DNA of 64,000 bases from Flavobacteriales bacterium (GCA_023251075.1 JAHEZM010000006.1:1-64000); one strand, 5' to 3'; positions 36,996 to 47,380 are shown, counted from the stretch's first letter. Notes: a model not told the origin generated them from the sequence alone. Translations and numbers: made by a program.

Positions 36996-39266
36996 TTATC
37001 CTTTGATTATAAATACAGACGGGGAATAGGCCAACCACTCACTTCTGCTTATAACTAGCTTTTTCCAACTATCAATACTCACCAACATTAGATCTTGCTG
37101 AGTTAAAAATTCTTCATCTACCGAATTTTCAGAATGAAAAGTGAGATGATAAGGATGGGAGCGCTCAATAATATTTACCTTTTCTTTGAACTCCATATTA
37201 TTTTGAAAAATGCCTAAAGCATCCACAACAACAACTTTAGATCCCTTATTATGAATCATTCGCTGGGCATAATCTAACAGAAATAAATCCTCCTCTGATA
37301 AGATAGGTAAGTAAATAATATCTGCTTTAACCAAGCCTTTATCTATAAAGATGCCTAAAGATCCCTTTACCGTTTTAATAATATTATTAACCCTTGTATT
37401 AAAAACACTTCCCTCTATGATATTTTCTTTACCCGTAAGTGTTTGAAGTAGTTTTTCGGGATTGATAATTTTAGAAGTAATGCCAATTACTCTACCTAAT
37501 AATGTACCCTCATATATCGATGGGCCCATTCCAATAATAAGTAAATTATATTCTCCATCATTGGCAGTGTCTACAATTTCTTTATCAATATCAACGGTAG
37601 GTTTAAAAGCTGTTTTAATAGCTAAATTCAACTTAGCTGCTTCCCTTTTAATAGGCAAGAAAGTTTCTCTCTCCAATTCCAACATATTGTATTGATGCAA
37701 CTCATTACTTAAACGAAGATGCATAGCCGTTACTTCAGAATCAGCTTGTGTTTTATGAAGTAATGCGTCTGAAAGCACTACCATTCCTTTTCCTCGTGCC
37801 GGATCACCAAAAGAAAAAATCAATCGGAATTTACGCTGTAAGTCATCCATAGATTTCCCTATCTTTCTTTCTTTAAAAATAAAATTGATGAAATCCAGCG
37901 CTGGCCCCGTCATAAAAGTGGTGAACAAAGCCATAATTACCAACATTGCAAATAACTCAGGACTCAAAACGCCTAACTCCAATCCAATATTCAGCACAAT
38001 TAATTCCATCAATCCTCTAGTATTCATGAAAGCTCCAATCATCAAACTTTCCTTCCAGGTTTGACCAACCACTTTTGCTGCCATGGCACTTCCAACAAAT
38101 TTTCCGGCAACAGCAACAGCAATAATCACTGCGCAGATATACCATAAATTAATGTCGTTCAACAATCCAATTTGAGTTTTTAAACCTGTTACCACAAAGA
38201 ACAGTGGCAATAACATAACCATTGAAATATCTTCTACTTTTTCTACAAATACATTTCTAAAGTGCATATTAGGAGGCATGATTACACCCGCCATAAAAGC
38301 ACCAAACAAGGCATGAATTCCAATCACTTCTGTTGCGTATGCCGACAATAACAATGTGGCAAAAAATATAGCAACTACAGGTTTACTAATGGTATCTTGC
38401 TTGGAGTAAACCTCTCCAATTCGTTTTAAAAAGGGTTGAACAACTGCAAACATAAAAATCACATACCCCACAGCCAAACCTATTGTATAAAGAGAACTAA
38501 CTACAGAACCCGCTTTTACAATTGCTATTACGGCCGCCAAAATACACCAGGCGGTTATATCATCTGCTGCTGCACAGGTAATAACAATTGCACCCAACCT
38601 GGTTTTAGAGAGTTGACGTTCCTGAACTATTCTCGCTAAAACAGGAAAAGCAGTAATACTCATTGAAATTCCTACAAAAAGAGAAAAAGATAAAAACTGA
38701 ACATTTTCAGGGGCGAAAGATTCGTAGATATAATAGGAAAGTATAACTCCCAATGTAAAAGGAAAGACAATACTTGCATGACTAATTACAATGGCATCTT
38801 GCGCTTTTTTTCTTAACACTTTTAAATCGAGCTCCATGCCCACAATAAACATGAAAAGAATTAAACCCACCTGACTCAAAAACTGAAGATTACCAATTGA
38901 ACTGGCCGGAAACAAGAAAGCAGAAAACTCAGGAAAAAACATTCCCACAAAAGAAGGACCTAAAAATATACCCGCTATAATTTCACCTATAACCGTTGGC
39001 TGTCCAATCTTTCTGAAAACAAATGAAAATATTCTTGCGGTTGCAATAATAGTAATGATCTGCAAAAGCAAAATGGCTAATGGATGTAAAACATTGTGAT
39101 GAAGAGTTTCTTTAATCTGATCAAATCCCCCTAAATCCTTATGAACAACAGTTTTATGAATTTTATGAATTTCTTTCAATTCACCTTCTTGCATAACATG
39201 GTACATCAAGAAGATCAACCCTCCAGTAATCAGCACATAAAACAATATATTTTTCAACCCATTCAC
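36996..39266 (-). CDS. CPA2 family cation/proton antiporter with cytosolic C-terminal domain
   Basis: Inner-membrane Na+ or K+/H+ exchanger. The 756 residues start with one extra helix (~7-23) and a periplasmic loop. About 12 helices (~55-455) follow in the Na_H_Exchanger fold, with 'GQPTVIGEIIAGIFLGPS' and 'CAAADDITAWCILAAV', where the Asp pair is the ion site. The remaining ~300 residues are cytosolic and resemble universal-stress-type domains ('GKGMVVLSDALLHKTQAD'). This fits the KefB/CHX-like branch. No partner gene for K+ binding is next to it. Confidence 0.9.
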   Translation of the reverse strand: MNGLKNILFYVLITGGLIFLMYHVMQEGELKEIHKIHKTVVHKDLGGFDQIKETLHHNVLHPLAILLLQIITIIATARIFSFVFRKIGQPTVIGEIIAGIFLGPSFVGMFFPEFSAFLFPASSIGNLQFLSQVGLILFMFIVGMELDLKVLRKKAQDAIVISHASIVFPFTLGVILSYYIYESFAPENVQFLSFSLFVGISMSITAFPVLARIVQERQLSKTRLGAIVITCAAADDITAWCILAAVIAIVKAGSVVSSLYTIGLAVGYVIFMFAVVQPFLKRIGEVYSKQDTISKPVVAIFFATLLLSAYATEVIGIHALFGAFMAGVIMPPNMHFRNVFVEKVEDISMVMLLPLFFVVTGLKTQIGLLNDINLWYICAVIIAVAVAGKFVGSAMAAKVVGQTWKESLMIGAFMNTRGLMELIVLNIGLELGVLSPELFAMLVIMALFTTFMTGPALDFINFIFKERKIGKSMDDLQRKFRLIFSFGDPARGKGMVVLSDALLHKTQADSEVTAMHLRLSNELHQYNMLELERETFLPIKREAAKLNLAIKTAFKPTVDIDKEIVDTANDGEYNLLIIGMGPSIYEGTLLGRVIGITSKIINPEKLLQTLTGKENIIEGSVFNTRVNNIIKTVKGSLGIFIDKGLVKADIIYLPILSEEDLFLLDYAQRMIHNKGSKVVVVDALGIFQNNMEFKEKVNIIERSHPYHLTFHSENSVDEEFLTQQDLMLVSIDSWKKLVISRSEWLAYSPSVFIIKG

Positions 39267-39320
39267 TACGCGAATTTAAAAAGAAAACAATGCCTTCAGC
39301 ATTAATTAAAAATTAAGTTT

Positions 39321-39521
39321 TTAATCTTCTAATTCCTTTAGAATCTTACTCACTTCTTCTTCCGTATTTTTCAATTTAAGATTACAAGTTTTTATAAGCT
39401 CCAACGCTCTTTTTACATTTTCAGCCAATTGGTCTACATCCACCTCTTCCCCTTCAATTTTGGCTACTATTTGCTCTAATTCCTCAATAGACTCTGCGTA
39501 CGATAATTTCTTTTTCGACAT
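39321..39521 (-). CDS. xseB: exodeoxyribonuclease VII small subunit
   Basis: This 66-residue protein has the XseB pattern 'YAESIEELEQIVAKIEGEEV' (three-helix start) and 'ALELIKTCNLKLKNTEEEV'. It binds XseA to make exonuclease VII, which degrades single-stranded DNA in repair. It starts 1 base after the xseA stop, as in most genomes. Confidence 0.94.
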   Translation of the reverse strand: MSKKKLSYAESIEELEQIVAKIEGEEVDVDQLAENVKRALELIKTCNLKLKNTEEEVSKILKELED

Positions 39522-39522
39522 A

Positions 39523-40902
39523 TTAAATGATTTTACTTGTTATTTCTCCATCTTTAAAAATGGTGTTAATTTCTGTTCCTTCCTGTAAATCTGTTACCGA
39601 CTTTATCACCTTGCCATCACTATAAGTTAAAGTATAACCTCTGGCTATTACCTTAGCTGGATCAAGCAGTTTAATCTTTTCCTCTAAAAGCATTATTTGA
39701 TGCTTTTTCTGATTTATCAAATTTAATTCTGATACTCTCACTTGTTTAAAAAGATCCTTTATATCAAACTGTTTTTCTCGAATTAACTTCTGAGCTCCTA
39801 TTCCAATCTTACTTTTACTTTGAAATAAAATTCGCTTTTTAAACTCAATAAATTTATTGGAAAACTCGCTTACATCACGCTTCAATTTATCGAGCTCGCT
39901 TTTTTTCTCATTTACAAACGACAAAGATTTTCTTTCAATCACATAGGATGCATCAGCTATAGTTTTTTTTTCTTTTTCTAATCGGAATTGCAACACTTCT
40001 TTTACTCTACCCTTTGCATCGATGAGCATTTCATCAAATGTATTGAACGTAGAAATTAAAAATTCCGCAACCGCTGTAGGGGTTTTAAGTTTTTTATGAG
40101 CTACTAAATCTGCTATCGATTCATCACGCTCGTGTCCAATACCCGTCAATACAGGCAAACTACAATTCGCAATAGCCTTGGCCAGTTCATACTCATCAAA
40201 AGTACTTAATTCCACCACCGAACCTCCTCCCCTAACAATTATCACAACATCAAATTGTGCTGATTTACTTTCCACTTTTTGTATAGCACCAACAATACTT
40301 GAAACTGATTTTTCACCCTGCATTAAAGCTTGAAAAACTTTCACACTAAAACAATAACCATATTTATTGTTTTGCAATTGATTTAAAAAATCTTCGTACC
40401 CCGCAGCTGTTTCCGACGATACCAATGCAATTCTCTGAGGCACCAATGGAAAATCTAATGCTTTATTTTTATGAATCAACCCCTCTTTGACCAACCTTTC
40501 TTCAACCTCTTTTTTTCTTCTGGCCAAATCACCCAAAGAATAAGCAGGATCAATACCTACTATATTTAAACTTATTCCATAAACCGGATGATACTGAACC
40601 TCTGTTAACAGCAATGATTTCATACCCGCCTGAAGATTGTTTCCCGTAACTTGAAAAAACTGATTCAATAAGTGTTGCAACTTGAACGACCATATATTGG
40701 CTCTCATTTTCGCCAGCGTCGTTTTGTCTTTTTTCTCTACCAACTCCAAATAACAATGACCGCTTGATTGATTTACGTTCATTGCTGCTATTTCAGCAAC
40801 CACCCATATTTGCTGCATAAAATTACCCTCAATTGCATCTTTAACATGCATTGAAAGCTGATGTAAAGTCAAATGATTCTCACTATGGGTTTCGTCGATC
40901 AT
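39523..40902 (-). CDS. xseA: exodeoxyribonuclease VII large subunit
   Basis: This 459-residue protein has the N-terminal OB fold (~10-105, 'GHCYLELVEKKD'). The catalytic region carries 'IALVSSETAAGYEDFLNQL', 'VIIVRGGGSVVELSTFDEYE' (in part) and 'GIGHERDESIADLVAHKKLK' (in part). A long coiled-coil arm (~285-400) and a short C-terminal beta piece follow. Together with XseB it cuts ssDNA from both ends. It heads the xseA-xseB unit. Confidence 0.95.
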   Translation of the reverse strand: MIDETHSENHLTLHQLSMHVKDAIEGNFMQQIWVVAEIAAMNVNQSSGHCYLELVEKKDKTTLAKMRANIWSFKLQHLLNQFFQVTGNNLQAGMKSLLLTEVQYHPVYGISLNIVGIDPAYSLGDLARRKKEVEERLVKEGLIHKNKALDFPLVPQRIALVSSETAAGYEDFLNQLQNNKYGYCFSVKVFQALMQGEKSVSSIVGAIQKVESKSAQFDVVIIVRGGGSVVELSTFDEYELAKAIANCSLPVLTGIGHERDESIADLVAHKKLKTPTAVAEFLISTFNTFDEMLIDAKGRVKEVLQFRLEKEKKTIADASYVIERKSLSFVNEKKSELDKLKRDVSEFSNKFIEFKKRILFQSKSKIGIGAQKLIREKQFDIKDLFKQVRVSELNLINQKKHQIMLLEEKIKLLDPAKVIARGYTLTYSDGKVIKSVTDLQEGTEINTIFKDGEITSKII

Positions 40903-40911
40903 AAGCTATAC

Positions 40912-40944
40912 TAAAAAAATAAGGGTGCATAAATACACCCTTAT
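40912..40944 (-). terminator. terminator of dapA
   Basis: ATAAGGGTG (40919-40927) pairs with CACCCTTAT (40936-40944); the A run at 40913-40918 is the U tract on the minus strand. Confidence 0.8.
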
Positions 40945-40961
40945 CCAATCCTTTATAATTA

Positions 40962-41828
40962 TTACTTAAAGCTAGAAACTACTTTATCAATTTTGTCAGC
41001 ACTTTCTTTTTTAACTGGTACTAAAGGTAAACGCAAGGTATTTTCAATCAAGCCTTGTTTAAACAGAAAGTATTTAATACTGGATGGATTTCCATCATCA
41101 AAAGCGACATCCATAACCGGAAGCAAATGATTGTGCGCTTCTTGGGCCTTAGTGAAATCACCCTCCAATGCAGCGTTAACAATAGCCACTACCTCTCCAG
41201 GATACGCGTTGGCAATAACCGAAATTAAACCAACAGCTCCTAATTTAATCATTTCTAATGCCAAGCCATCATCTCCAGATGTAACAACAAAACCACCATT
41301 AACCAAGCCTTCACATTGCTCTAAACCTGCAGAAGCATCTTTCATCGCAATGATATTTTTAAAATCTTTAGCCAAACGCAAAGTGGTTTCTACTTGTACA
41401 GAAGAACCTGTGCGTGCAGGAACATTGTAAAGTACAATAGGTAAATTCGATACTTTCGCCAAAGCAGCATAATGCTGATATATTCCTTCTTGCGAAGGAC
41501 GGTTATAAGAAGGTGAAACACTAAGAATAGCACTCACCCCTGTAAAATCTATGGATTTTATTTCTTCAACACATTCAGCGGTATTATTACTACCAACACC
41601 CAACATAATGGGTAATCTTCCTTTATTTACTTCCTTTACTTTTTCTAAAACCTTTTTCTTCTCTTCTTTTGAAAGTGTTACAGATTCGCCTGTTGTTCCT
41701 AATACCACGAGGTAATTTACTCCCCCTTCAATCACATGATTCACCAATTTAGCCAAAGCAATATAATCTACTTCATTGCTCGACGTAAATGGGGTAACCA
41801 ATGCTACACCTGTTCCTTTCAAATTCAT
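40962..41828 (-). CDS. dapA: 4-hydroxy-tetrahydrodipicolinate synthase
   Basis: First committed step of lysine/meso-diaminopimelate synthesis, condensing pyruvate with aspartate semialdehyde. At 288 residues it has the usual length. 'VLGTTGESVTLSKEEK' (~43-58) is the substrate loop; 'LYNVPARTG' gives the catalytic Tyr; 'IIAMKDASAGLEQ' gives the Schiff-base Lys. The protein is cytosolic. It overlaps the DUF6913 gene by 4 bases. Confidence 0.96.
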   Translation of the reverse strand: MNLKGTGVALVTPFTSSNEVDYIALAKLVNHVIEGGVNYLVVLGTTGESVTLSKEEKKKVLEKVKEVNKGRLPIMLGVGSNNTAECVEEIKSIDFTGVSAILSVSPSYNRPSQEGIYQHYAALAKVSNLPIVLYNVPARTGSSVQVETTLRLAKDFKNIIAMKDASAGLEQCEGLVNGGFVVTSGDDGLALEMIKLGAVGLISVIANAYPGEVVAIVNAALEGDFTKAQEAHNHLLPVMDVAFDDGNPSSIKYFLFKQGLIENTLRLPLVPVKKESADKIDKVVSSFK

Positions 41829-42376
41829 AATCGCTCTTTATTAATAATATTCAAATAATGGTCAATATATCTCAACAAATATTTCAAATCCTTTCCTTCC
41901 TCTACCTTAATCATTAAATCAAACAACCCGCTGTATTCCAATTCTTGTCGCCCCACTTTAAATTTCGCTCTCGAATTAGCAATAATATACTTAAAAGGAA
42001 AAACGGGAGCCATACTTACATCGATCAAAATATCGTAAGGTTCCTCAATAAAATTTGAAATCGTTTTTCCTGAGGGCTGCATCAGCAAATTTAAATCCTT
42101 TTTCGAGAAAAAATCATACTCAAGCTTAGGATTTACACCTTCTGGCAATTTAGGTAAATCGTAAAAACCTAAAGCCTTAACACTCAACCTATAATCTCTC
42201 AAGTATTTTACAAATTTTTTAATCAGCTCACTTTCCTCTTCATCGCTGGCTCTATACAATATGGCGCAAGTTTTGGCTGAACCAAAATTTACAGGTACTA
42301 TTTCTCTATCAGCAAGTATGTTTTGCTTAAGAGTCATTTCTCCCACCTTTTGTCGTATGTCATCAAGAAAGCCCAA
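41825..42376 (-). CDS. DUF6913 family protein
   Basis: This 183-residue cytosolic protein has 'YRLSVKALGFYDLPKLPEGV', 'DFFSKKDLNLLMQPSGKTI' and 'DILIDVSMAPVFPFKYIIA', which I associate with the Bacteroidota family DUF6913 often found by dapA. The ends overlap (ATGA), so it is translated together with dapA. No known function. Confidence 0.82.
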   Translation of the reverse strand: MGFLDDIRQKVGEMTLKQNILADREIVPVNFGSAKTCAILYRASDEEESELIKKFVKYLRDYRLSVKALGFYDLPKLPEGVNPKLEYDFFSKKDLNLLMQPSGKTISNFIEEPYDILIDVSMAPVFPFKYIIANSRAKFKVGRQELEYSGLFDLMIKVEEGKDLKYLLRYIDHYLNIINKERL

Positions 42377-42414
42377 ATAATCAATTTGTGTGTAAATTTA
42401 ATCTTAGCAATCGA

Positions 42415-42451
42415 AAACAAAAAACCGCTCATCACTTTGTAATGAAAGGTT
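42415..42451 (-). terminator. terminator of the M48 peptidase transcript
   Basis: On the minus strand AACC-TTTCAT pairs with ATGAG-GGTT (42422-42431 with 42441-42450; one mismatch), followed by a U tract (A run 42416-42423). Confidence 0.6.
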
Positions 42452-42489
42452 TCTCAACAATTGTTAATAAATACTACTTAACACGGAGG

Positions 42490-43719
42490 TCAATTACTTA
42501 GTTTCCGAAGTCTTTGCGATAACGTAGGATGAGAATAATAAACTGCAACATACCAAGGATGCGGAGTTAGGTTACTCAGACTGTCAACCGACAATTTAAC
42601 CAAAGCGCTTGATAAATGCTGTGATGAATAAGTAACATTCGCATATTCATCGGCTTCAAATTCATTTTTTCTCGATACAGTATTACTAATTATTCCAATC
42701 AACATAGATATTGGGGAATACAACAGAAAAAATACAATAGCGGCAATATGAAAACTATGTGTTTCAACATTCAACACTTCCGAGAGTTGATTGTATTGAA
42801 GAAGCCAACCCAACAATACAAACAAAATAAGTGTTTGAATACTGGAGATGATCAACTGTAACAGAGTGTGTTTTCTCTTATAATGCCCTATTTCATGGGC
42901 CAACACCGCAGTCACTTCCTGAACACTCAATTTAACAATCAAAGTATCGAATAAAACAATTTTCTTCTTCGCGCCTAAACCACTAAAAAAAGCATTGGCT
43001 TTGGTAGATCTTTTTGAACCATCCATCACATATAAATTTTTTAACTGGTAACCTTCTTTTTTGCAGTAATACTCTATTTCCGATTTTAACTGTCCCTCTT
43101 CAAGAGGTTTTAATTTATTGAACAAAGGCAAAATAACCGAAGAGTATAATGCAATTGCAAGAATTGAAAAAAGAGTAATTACCAACCAACCCATAATCCA
43201 AAATATTTCACCAAACGCACTATATACATAGATGATAGCATACAACACACTTCCTCCTATCAAAAAAGCCATTAAATAAGTTTTAATTTTATCGAACAAG
43301 TAAATCTTCCATGTTACTTTATTGAATCCGTACTTCTCTTCGATCACAAAAATATTATACAAAGAAAATGGAATAGTCAACAAATCAGAAATCAAAAACA
43401 AAACTCCAAAAAAAGCCAATGAAACCACAGTTTCATTTTTCACATAAATTCTCACCCATTCATCTAAAGCCGCAAAAAAATTCAAGAAAAAGGCCAGTAA
43501 AATAATTACAACACTAAAAATAGAAGACCATAAAGAAAATAGATATTTCTCATTCTGATAATTCTGCGACTCCTCTTTTTTCTTCTCATCATAAATCCCT
43601 TTTAGCTCTTCGGGCAAAGGCTGTGTGCTGAATTGATGATTAAGATAATTGAGTATTGTTTCTGAGCAAAAATTTAATAAAATAACAATGATGATGGTCC
43701 AAAAAAGAAAACTATTCAT
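42490..43719 (-). CDS. M48 family membrane peptidase (Ste24/CaaX protease 1-like)
   Basis: This 409-residue integral membrane zinc protease has a short N-terminal helix (~5-16). Helices at ~60-85, ~98-120, ~145-190 and ~285-335 follow. The zinc site is 'LAHEIGHYKRKH' (HEIGH 275-279), and a third ligand is likely in 'RKNEFEADEYA' (~350-360). The N-terminal helix pair and 'KYGFNKVT' are those of Ste24-type enzymes rather than HtpX. Its bacterial substrates are poorly known, but membrane-protein quality control is likely. It follows the VWA-type gene by 10 bases. Confidence 0.9.
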   Translation of the reverse strand: MNSFLFWTIIIVILLNFCSETILNYLNHQFSTQPLPEELKGIYDEKKKEESQNYQNEKYLFSLWSSIFSVVIILLAFFLNFFAALDEWVRIYVKNETVVSLAFFGVLFLISDLLTIPFSLYNIFVIEEKYGFNKVTWKIYLFDKIKTYLMAFLIGGSVLYAIIYVYSAFGEIFWIMGWLVITLFSILAIALYSSVILPLFNKLKPLEEGQLKSEIEYYCKKEGYQLKNLYVMDGSKRSTKANAFFSGLGAKKKIVLFDTLIVKLSVQEVTAVLAHEIGHYKRKHTLLQLIISSIQTLILFVLLGWLLQYNQLSEVLNVETHSFHIAAIVFFLLYSPISMLIGIISNTVSRKNEFEADEYANVTYSSQHLSSALVKLSVDSLSNLTPHPWYVAVYYSHPTLSQRLRKLSN

Positions 43720-43729
43720 TTGCTCACAT

Positions 43730-45811
43730 TTAATTTAAACCATATCGTTTGCGTAAAACCCACTCAACACTAAGCAGTAATATCAGCAAAACAAAAAGCC
43801 ATTTTTCATGAATTAATTCTTTCATTTCTACCGCAGAATGCTCCACCGGTTTAATATCTTCCCGAGCTTTGATACCAGCAACCATTTGATCCAATTGACT
43901 GATATGAAAAACTTTACCGCCGGTATTATCTGCAATTTTCGACAATAAAAACACATCTGAGCGATGACTGATATTCTCCAATTGCATTTCCTCCACAATA
44001 AATTTCCCTGTTTTCTCCAATTTCTTATTTGCTATTTTAGTGCTGGCAACATAACTATAATTCCCTGCTTCTAAACACCCCATATTTAAACGATACCTGT
44101 CACTTATTTTATCAAAAACAAACTCAAATTCCTTTCCTTTATTATTCTTTAGTTTTAATTTCAGTTCCTCTAAATTGCTTAGCTCATAAGAATCATTATA
44201 AACCTCAGCATTAAAAAGAACCTCTTCATTCTCCATAAATTTCTTTTGGTGATTAATTCTAAAGTTTGATTTATCTTCTTTTACCGATAAATATTGAACA
44301 GTTTTTTGAATCAACTCTTTAAAATGATTATCGTTTTCATTTTTCATGAAATCATTTAATTTCCACCTCCAAATTCCTTCTCCGGCAATTAAACATATTT
44401 TACTTTCCTGCATCGAGTAAAAAGTCATTAAAGGAGCATCCGTTTCAACACTTCCTATCTTTTGATAAAAAAGATGTTCAGCATCTCCCGGAACCTGAAA
44501 AGAAATAAATGGAGATTTCAGAGGAGTAACATCTTTAAAAAAATCAGCAGTACCAGGACTCAAAGAAAAACGAACAAAATCTTTATTAAAAGCAGGATAA
44601 CAATCATTATACGACCTATTATTCCCTGCCAAGTTAGGCCATTGGATACCGAAATTATAACGTGCCAAATGAGAATAACTCATTTGAGTTCCCAACACCA
44701 AACAAATTCCAACCTTAGACTGAAATATTTCTTTCATGAGAGGCTCCGCAACACTTGATTCATCGGGAAAACGATGAATCGCTACCATACTATATTGATT
44801 TATTTTCCCTTTAAAACTATCAAAAAAAGCAATTTCAGCTTTGTAATTCTCATTACTCTCAATAGCCATTTTCAAAGCACCTAAATCGGGATGAGGGCCT
44901 TTACTCAGCAACAATACTTTTTGACGACCATCCAATACCTCCACAAAAACCTCTCTTCTGTTATTTACTATTATCTTTTCACCCTCTACTTTTTTAAGTT
45001 GCACCACCAACTTTCTCATCCCCACCTGATCGGCACTAATCAAAACCTTTTTGCTGATGGGAGTTTTATTCAACAGAATTTCTTCAGTATACTTTACTAC
45101 TCCATCCATTTCAACAATCAATGTTGTTTTTTCTTTCTCACATTTTGTAGCATCAATAAGTATTTCCAAAGGAAATTTATTCCCTAAAAAAGTGATGTTA
45201 TTGAAATACAAATCTTTTACAAACAAATCTTTATACGTAATGGTATCTCCTAATACTACAGAGTAAACAGGCACTTGTTTTAATTTTTCTTGATACACAG
45301 GGTTGACTCCCGTGTTATAAACCCCGTCGGTCATTAACACAATAGCTCCAACATTTTTATTAGAGTATTGAGTTTCCATCTCATCAAAAAAACTCGATAG
45401 ATCAGTACTTTTTTCAGAAAACAAATTGCTTTTATAAGGCTGTACTTTTTCACCAAAAGAAAAAGTCTTCACTTCATAAACATCGGAAAATTGATTTTGA
45501 AGATGGATAATTTTTTTATTTAAATCTTTACAATAATCCTCTCCATTATTAGCAATAGAAGAAGAGTTATCAAGACCAATCAATAAAATTGGCTTTTCAA
45601 TTTCGGTATTTACAGATTTAAAAAAAGGACTCAGTATGAGAAGTGCAATAAAAAAAACTACAATAGTTCTAAAACAAAATAGAACTATTCTCAACCATGA
45701 AGATAGTTCTATCGTTTTTTTGTTTTTATAGTAAACTATACTTGAATAGAGTAAAGCAGCACCAAAGCACAACAAATAATACCATGCCGAATATTGGCTA
45801 ATTAACTCCAA
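43730..45811 (-). CDS. membrane protein with VWA-like domain
   Basis: This 693-residue protein has two N-terminal helices (~9-27 and ~38-64). A VWA-like extracytoplasmic domain follows, beginning 'LLIGLDNSSSI' (DxSxS metal-ion site) with 'GAIVLMTDGVYNTG'. A glutamine-amidotransferase-like stretch (~290-480) and Ig-like segment (~500-600) come next. It ends with a helix (~670-688). The layout resembles Bacteroidota BatA/B-type and 'DUF' VWA proteins of the periplasm. The substrate is unknown. It shares a transcript with the M48 protease and probably fabG. Confidence 0.78.
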   Translation of the reverse strand: MELISQYSAWYYLLCFGAALLYSSIVYYKNKKTIELSSWLRIVLFCFRTIVVFFIALLILSPFFKSVNTEIEKPILLIGLDNSSSIANNGEDYCKDLNKKIIHLQNQFSDVYEVKTFSFGEKVQPYKSNLFSEKSTDLSSFFDEMETQYSNKNVGAIVLMTDGVYNTGVNPVYQEKLKQVPVYSVVLGDTITYKDLFVKDLYFNNITFLGNKFPLEILIDATKCEKEKTTLIVEMDGVVKYTEEILLNKTPISKKVLISADQVGMRKLVVQLKKVEGEKIIVNNRREVFVEVLDGRQKVLLLSKGPHPDLGALKMAIESNENYKAEIAFFDSFKGKINQYSMVAIHRFPDESSVAEPLMKEIFQSKVGICLVLGTQMSYSHLARYNFGIQWPNLAGNNRSYNDCYPAFNKDFVRFSLSPGTADFFKDVTPLKSPFISFQVPGDAEHLFYQKIGSVETDAPLMTFYSMQESKICLIAGEGIWRWKLNDFMKNENDNHFKELIQKTVQYLSVKEDKSNFRINHQKKFMENEEVLFNAEVYNDSYELSNLEELKLKLKNNKGKEFEFVFDKISDRYRLNMGCLEAGNYSYVASTKIANKKLEKTGKFIVEEMQLENISHRSDVFLLSKIADNTGGKVFHISQLDQMVAGIKAREDIKPVEHSAVEMKELIHEKWLFVLLILLLSVEWVLRKRYGLN

Positions 45812-45828
45812 GTGATTTTATATAAAAA

Positions 45829-46575
45829 TTACATCGACATTCCGCCACAAACATTAATCACCTGGCCAGTGATATAGGTACTTTTATCCGACGCTAAAAA
45901 CACCGCCAAATCAGCAACATCATCCACCTCTCCCGCTCTTTGCAAAGGAATATCTTTTACCCATCCTTCTACAACTTTTGGATCTAAAACTTCCGTCATT
46001 TCAGTTTTAATAAAACCTGGAGCTATAGCATTACAACGAATACTTCTTGAACCTAATTCCTTAGCAATAGATTTTGTGAATCCATAAGTACCAGCCTTCG
46101 ACGCAGCATAATTCGCCTGTCCTGCATTTCCATTCACTCCAACTACACTCCCTATATTTATGATAGAACCTTTTCTTGCTTTTAACATCGGACGGGTTAC
46201 CGCTTTCGTTAAATTGAATACTGACTTAAGATTGGTATTAATTACCTCATCAAATTGTTGTTCGGTCATTCTCATCAATAAATTATCCTTTGTTATTCCA
46301 GCATTATTTACAACCACATCTACAGTTCCAAATTGAGCAACCACATCATTAACCAATTGTTCAGCAGCAGCAAAATTCGATGCATCTGACTTAAATCCTT
46401 TTGCTTTACCTCCCAATGTAACCAGTTCCTCTTCTAATTGACGAGCTTTTTCTTCAGATGATAAATAGGTGAAAGCCACCGCAGCACCGTTTTCTGCAAA
46501 TTTCTTAGCAATAGATCTTCCAATTCCTCTTGATGCCCCAGTAACAATTACCACTTTTCCTTCCAATGATCTCAT
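45829..46575 (-). CDS. fabG: 3-oxoacyl-ACP reductase
   Basis: NADPH-dependent reductase of fatty-acid elongation. The 248 residues contain the short-chain dehydrogenase signature 'VTGASRGIGRSIAKKFAE' (~11-28), 'NNAGITKDNLLMRM' and the catalytic 'YAASKAG' (Tyr/Lys). It ends 'ITGQVINVCGGMSM', typical of FabG. It is divergent from the barrel gene at 46655 and 17 bases upstream of the VWA-type gene. Confidence 0.95.
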   Translation of the reverse strand: MRSLEGKVVIVTGASRGIGRSIAKKFAENGAAVAFTYLSSEEKARQLEEELVTLGGKAKGFKSDASNFAAAEQLVNDVVAQFGTVDVVVNNAGITKDNLLMRMTEQQFDEVINTNLKSVFNLTKAVTRPMLKARKGSIINIGSVVGVNGNAGQANYAASKAGTYGFTKSIAKELGSRSIRCNAIAPGFIKTEMTEVLDPKVVEGWVKDIPLQRAGEVDDVADLAVFLASDKSTYITGQVINVCGGMSM

Positions 46576-46654
46576 AATAAAATTCAGTTTTTAATTTTTT
46601 TCCTTTTGCTTTGTGCGGCAATTAACATTATTTTCGCTCACACAATTCAAATAT

Positions 46655-47380
46655 ATGAGAAAAATACTTTTTTCAATCTTGTTTTTTACCCTTTGTCAAT
46701 TCTCTAAGGCACAAATGTTTTTTGACTTTGGTATTAAAGGTGGATTTGGCTTCACATGGTTGTATAATGACAATATCATGAACGATACTCAAATTGGCTA
46801 TAGCCTGACTCCTTCTTACCTATATGGAGGAAAAATTAGCATAAATTTTAATGAGAAATATGCTATTTGCGGAGAATTCCTTTCTTCTACACTCACCTCA
46901 CAAGCATTTAAATTTAATGACCTACTAAATAATCCTCAAAGAAAAACCATAACCTTCAAACAATTTAGCATTCCCGTTTTATTTAGATACAATGGTGAAT
47001 CGGGTGGATATATGGAAATTGGTCCACAATTCAACACCACAAATTCAGTACACGACAATAGCAACAATAGCATTTCCGATAAGTTTGTAGCTAAAAACAC
47101 TACAGCGACGTTTGGTTTCGGACAATATTTTTTAGGAGCTGGAAATTTCTATGGAACTTTTGGTTTCCGTTTCAATTTCGGTGTTCAAGATATACTTACA
47201 GGTGCAGGTGGAAAGGATAAATTAAGTTATTATCCTTTGGAAAGTTCACAAGTTGCTACACAATACAAAGAATATAAAGGAACGATTCCTATCTCCGTAA
47301 TGTTTATGCTAGAGTTTAATTACGATCTTGGATATTTTGCAAAATCAAAATGCAAAAGAAGAGCATTCATGATGTTTTAA
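46655..47380 (+). CDS. outer-membrane beta-barrel (porin-like) protein
   Basis: 241 residues from ATG 46655, chosen because the signal peptide ('LFSILFFTLCQFSKAQ') then begins directly; a longer ORF from 46613 has no such start. The mature protein has eight or more short amphipathic strands with Gly/aromatic alternation ('DFGIKGGFGFTWLYNDN', 'FGFGQYFLGAGNFYGTFG'). It matches the outer-membrane protein beta-barrel (PorT-like/OmpA-like) style. The function is unknown. Confidence 0.75.
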   Translation: MRKILFSILFFTLCQFSKAQMFFDFGIKGGFGFTWLYNDNIMNDTQIGYSLTPSYLYGGKISINFNEKYAICGEFLSSTLTSQAFKFNDLLNNPQRKTITFKQFSIPVLFRYNGESGGYMEIGPQFNTTNSVHDNSNNSISDKFVAKNTTATFGFGQYFLGAGNFYGTFGFRFNFGVQDILTGAGGKDKLSYYPLESSQVATQYKEYKGTIPISVMFMLEFNYDLGYFAKSKCKRRAFMMF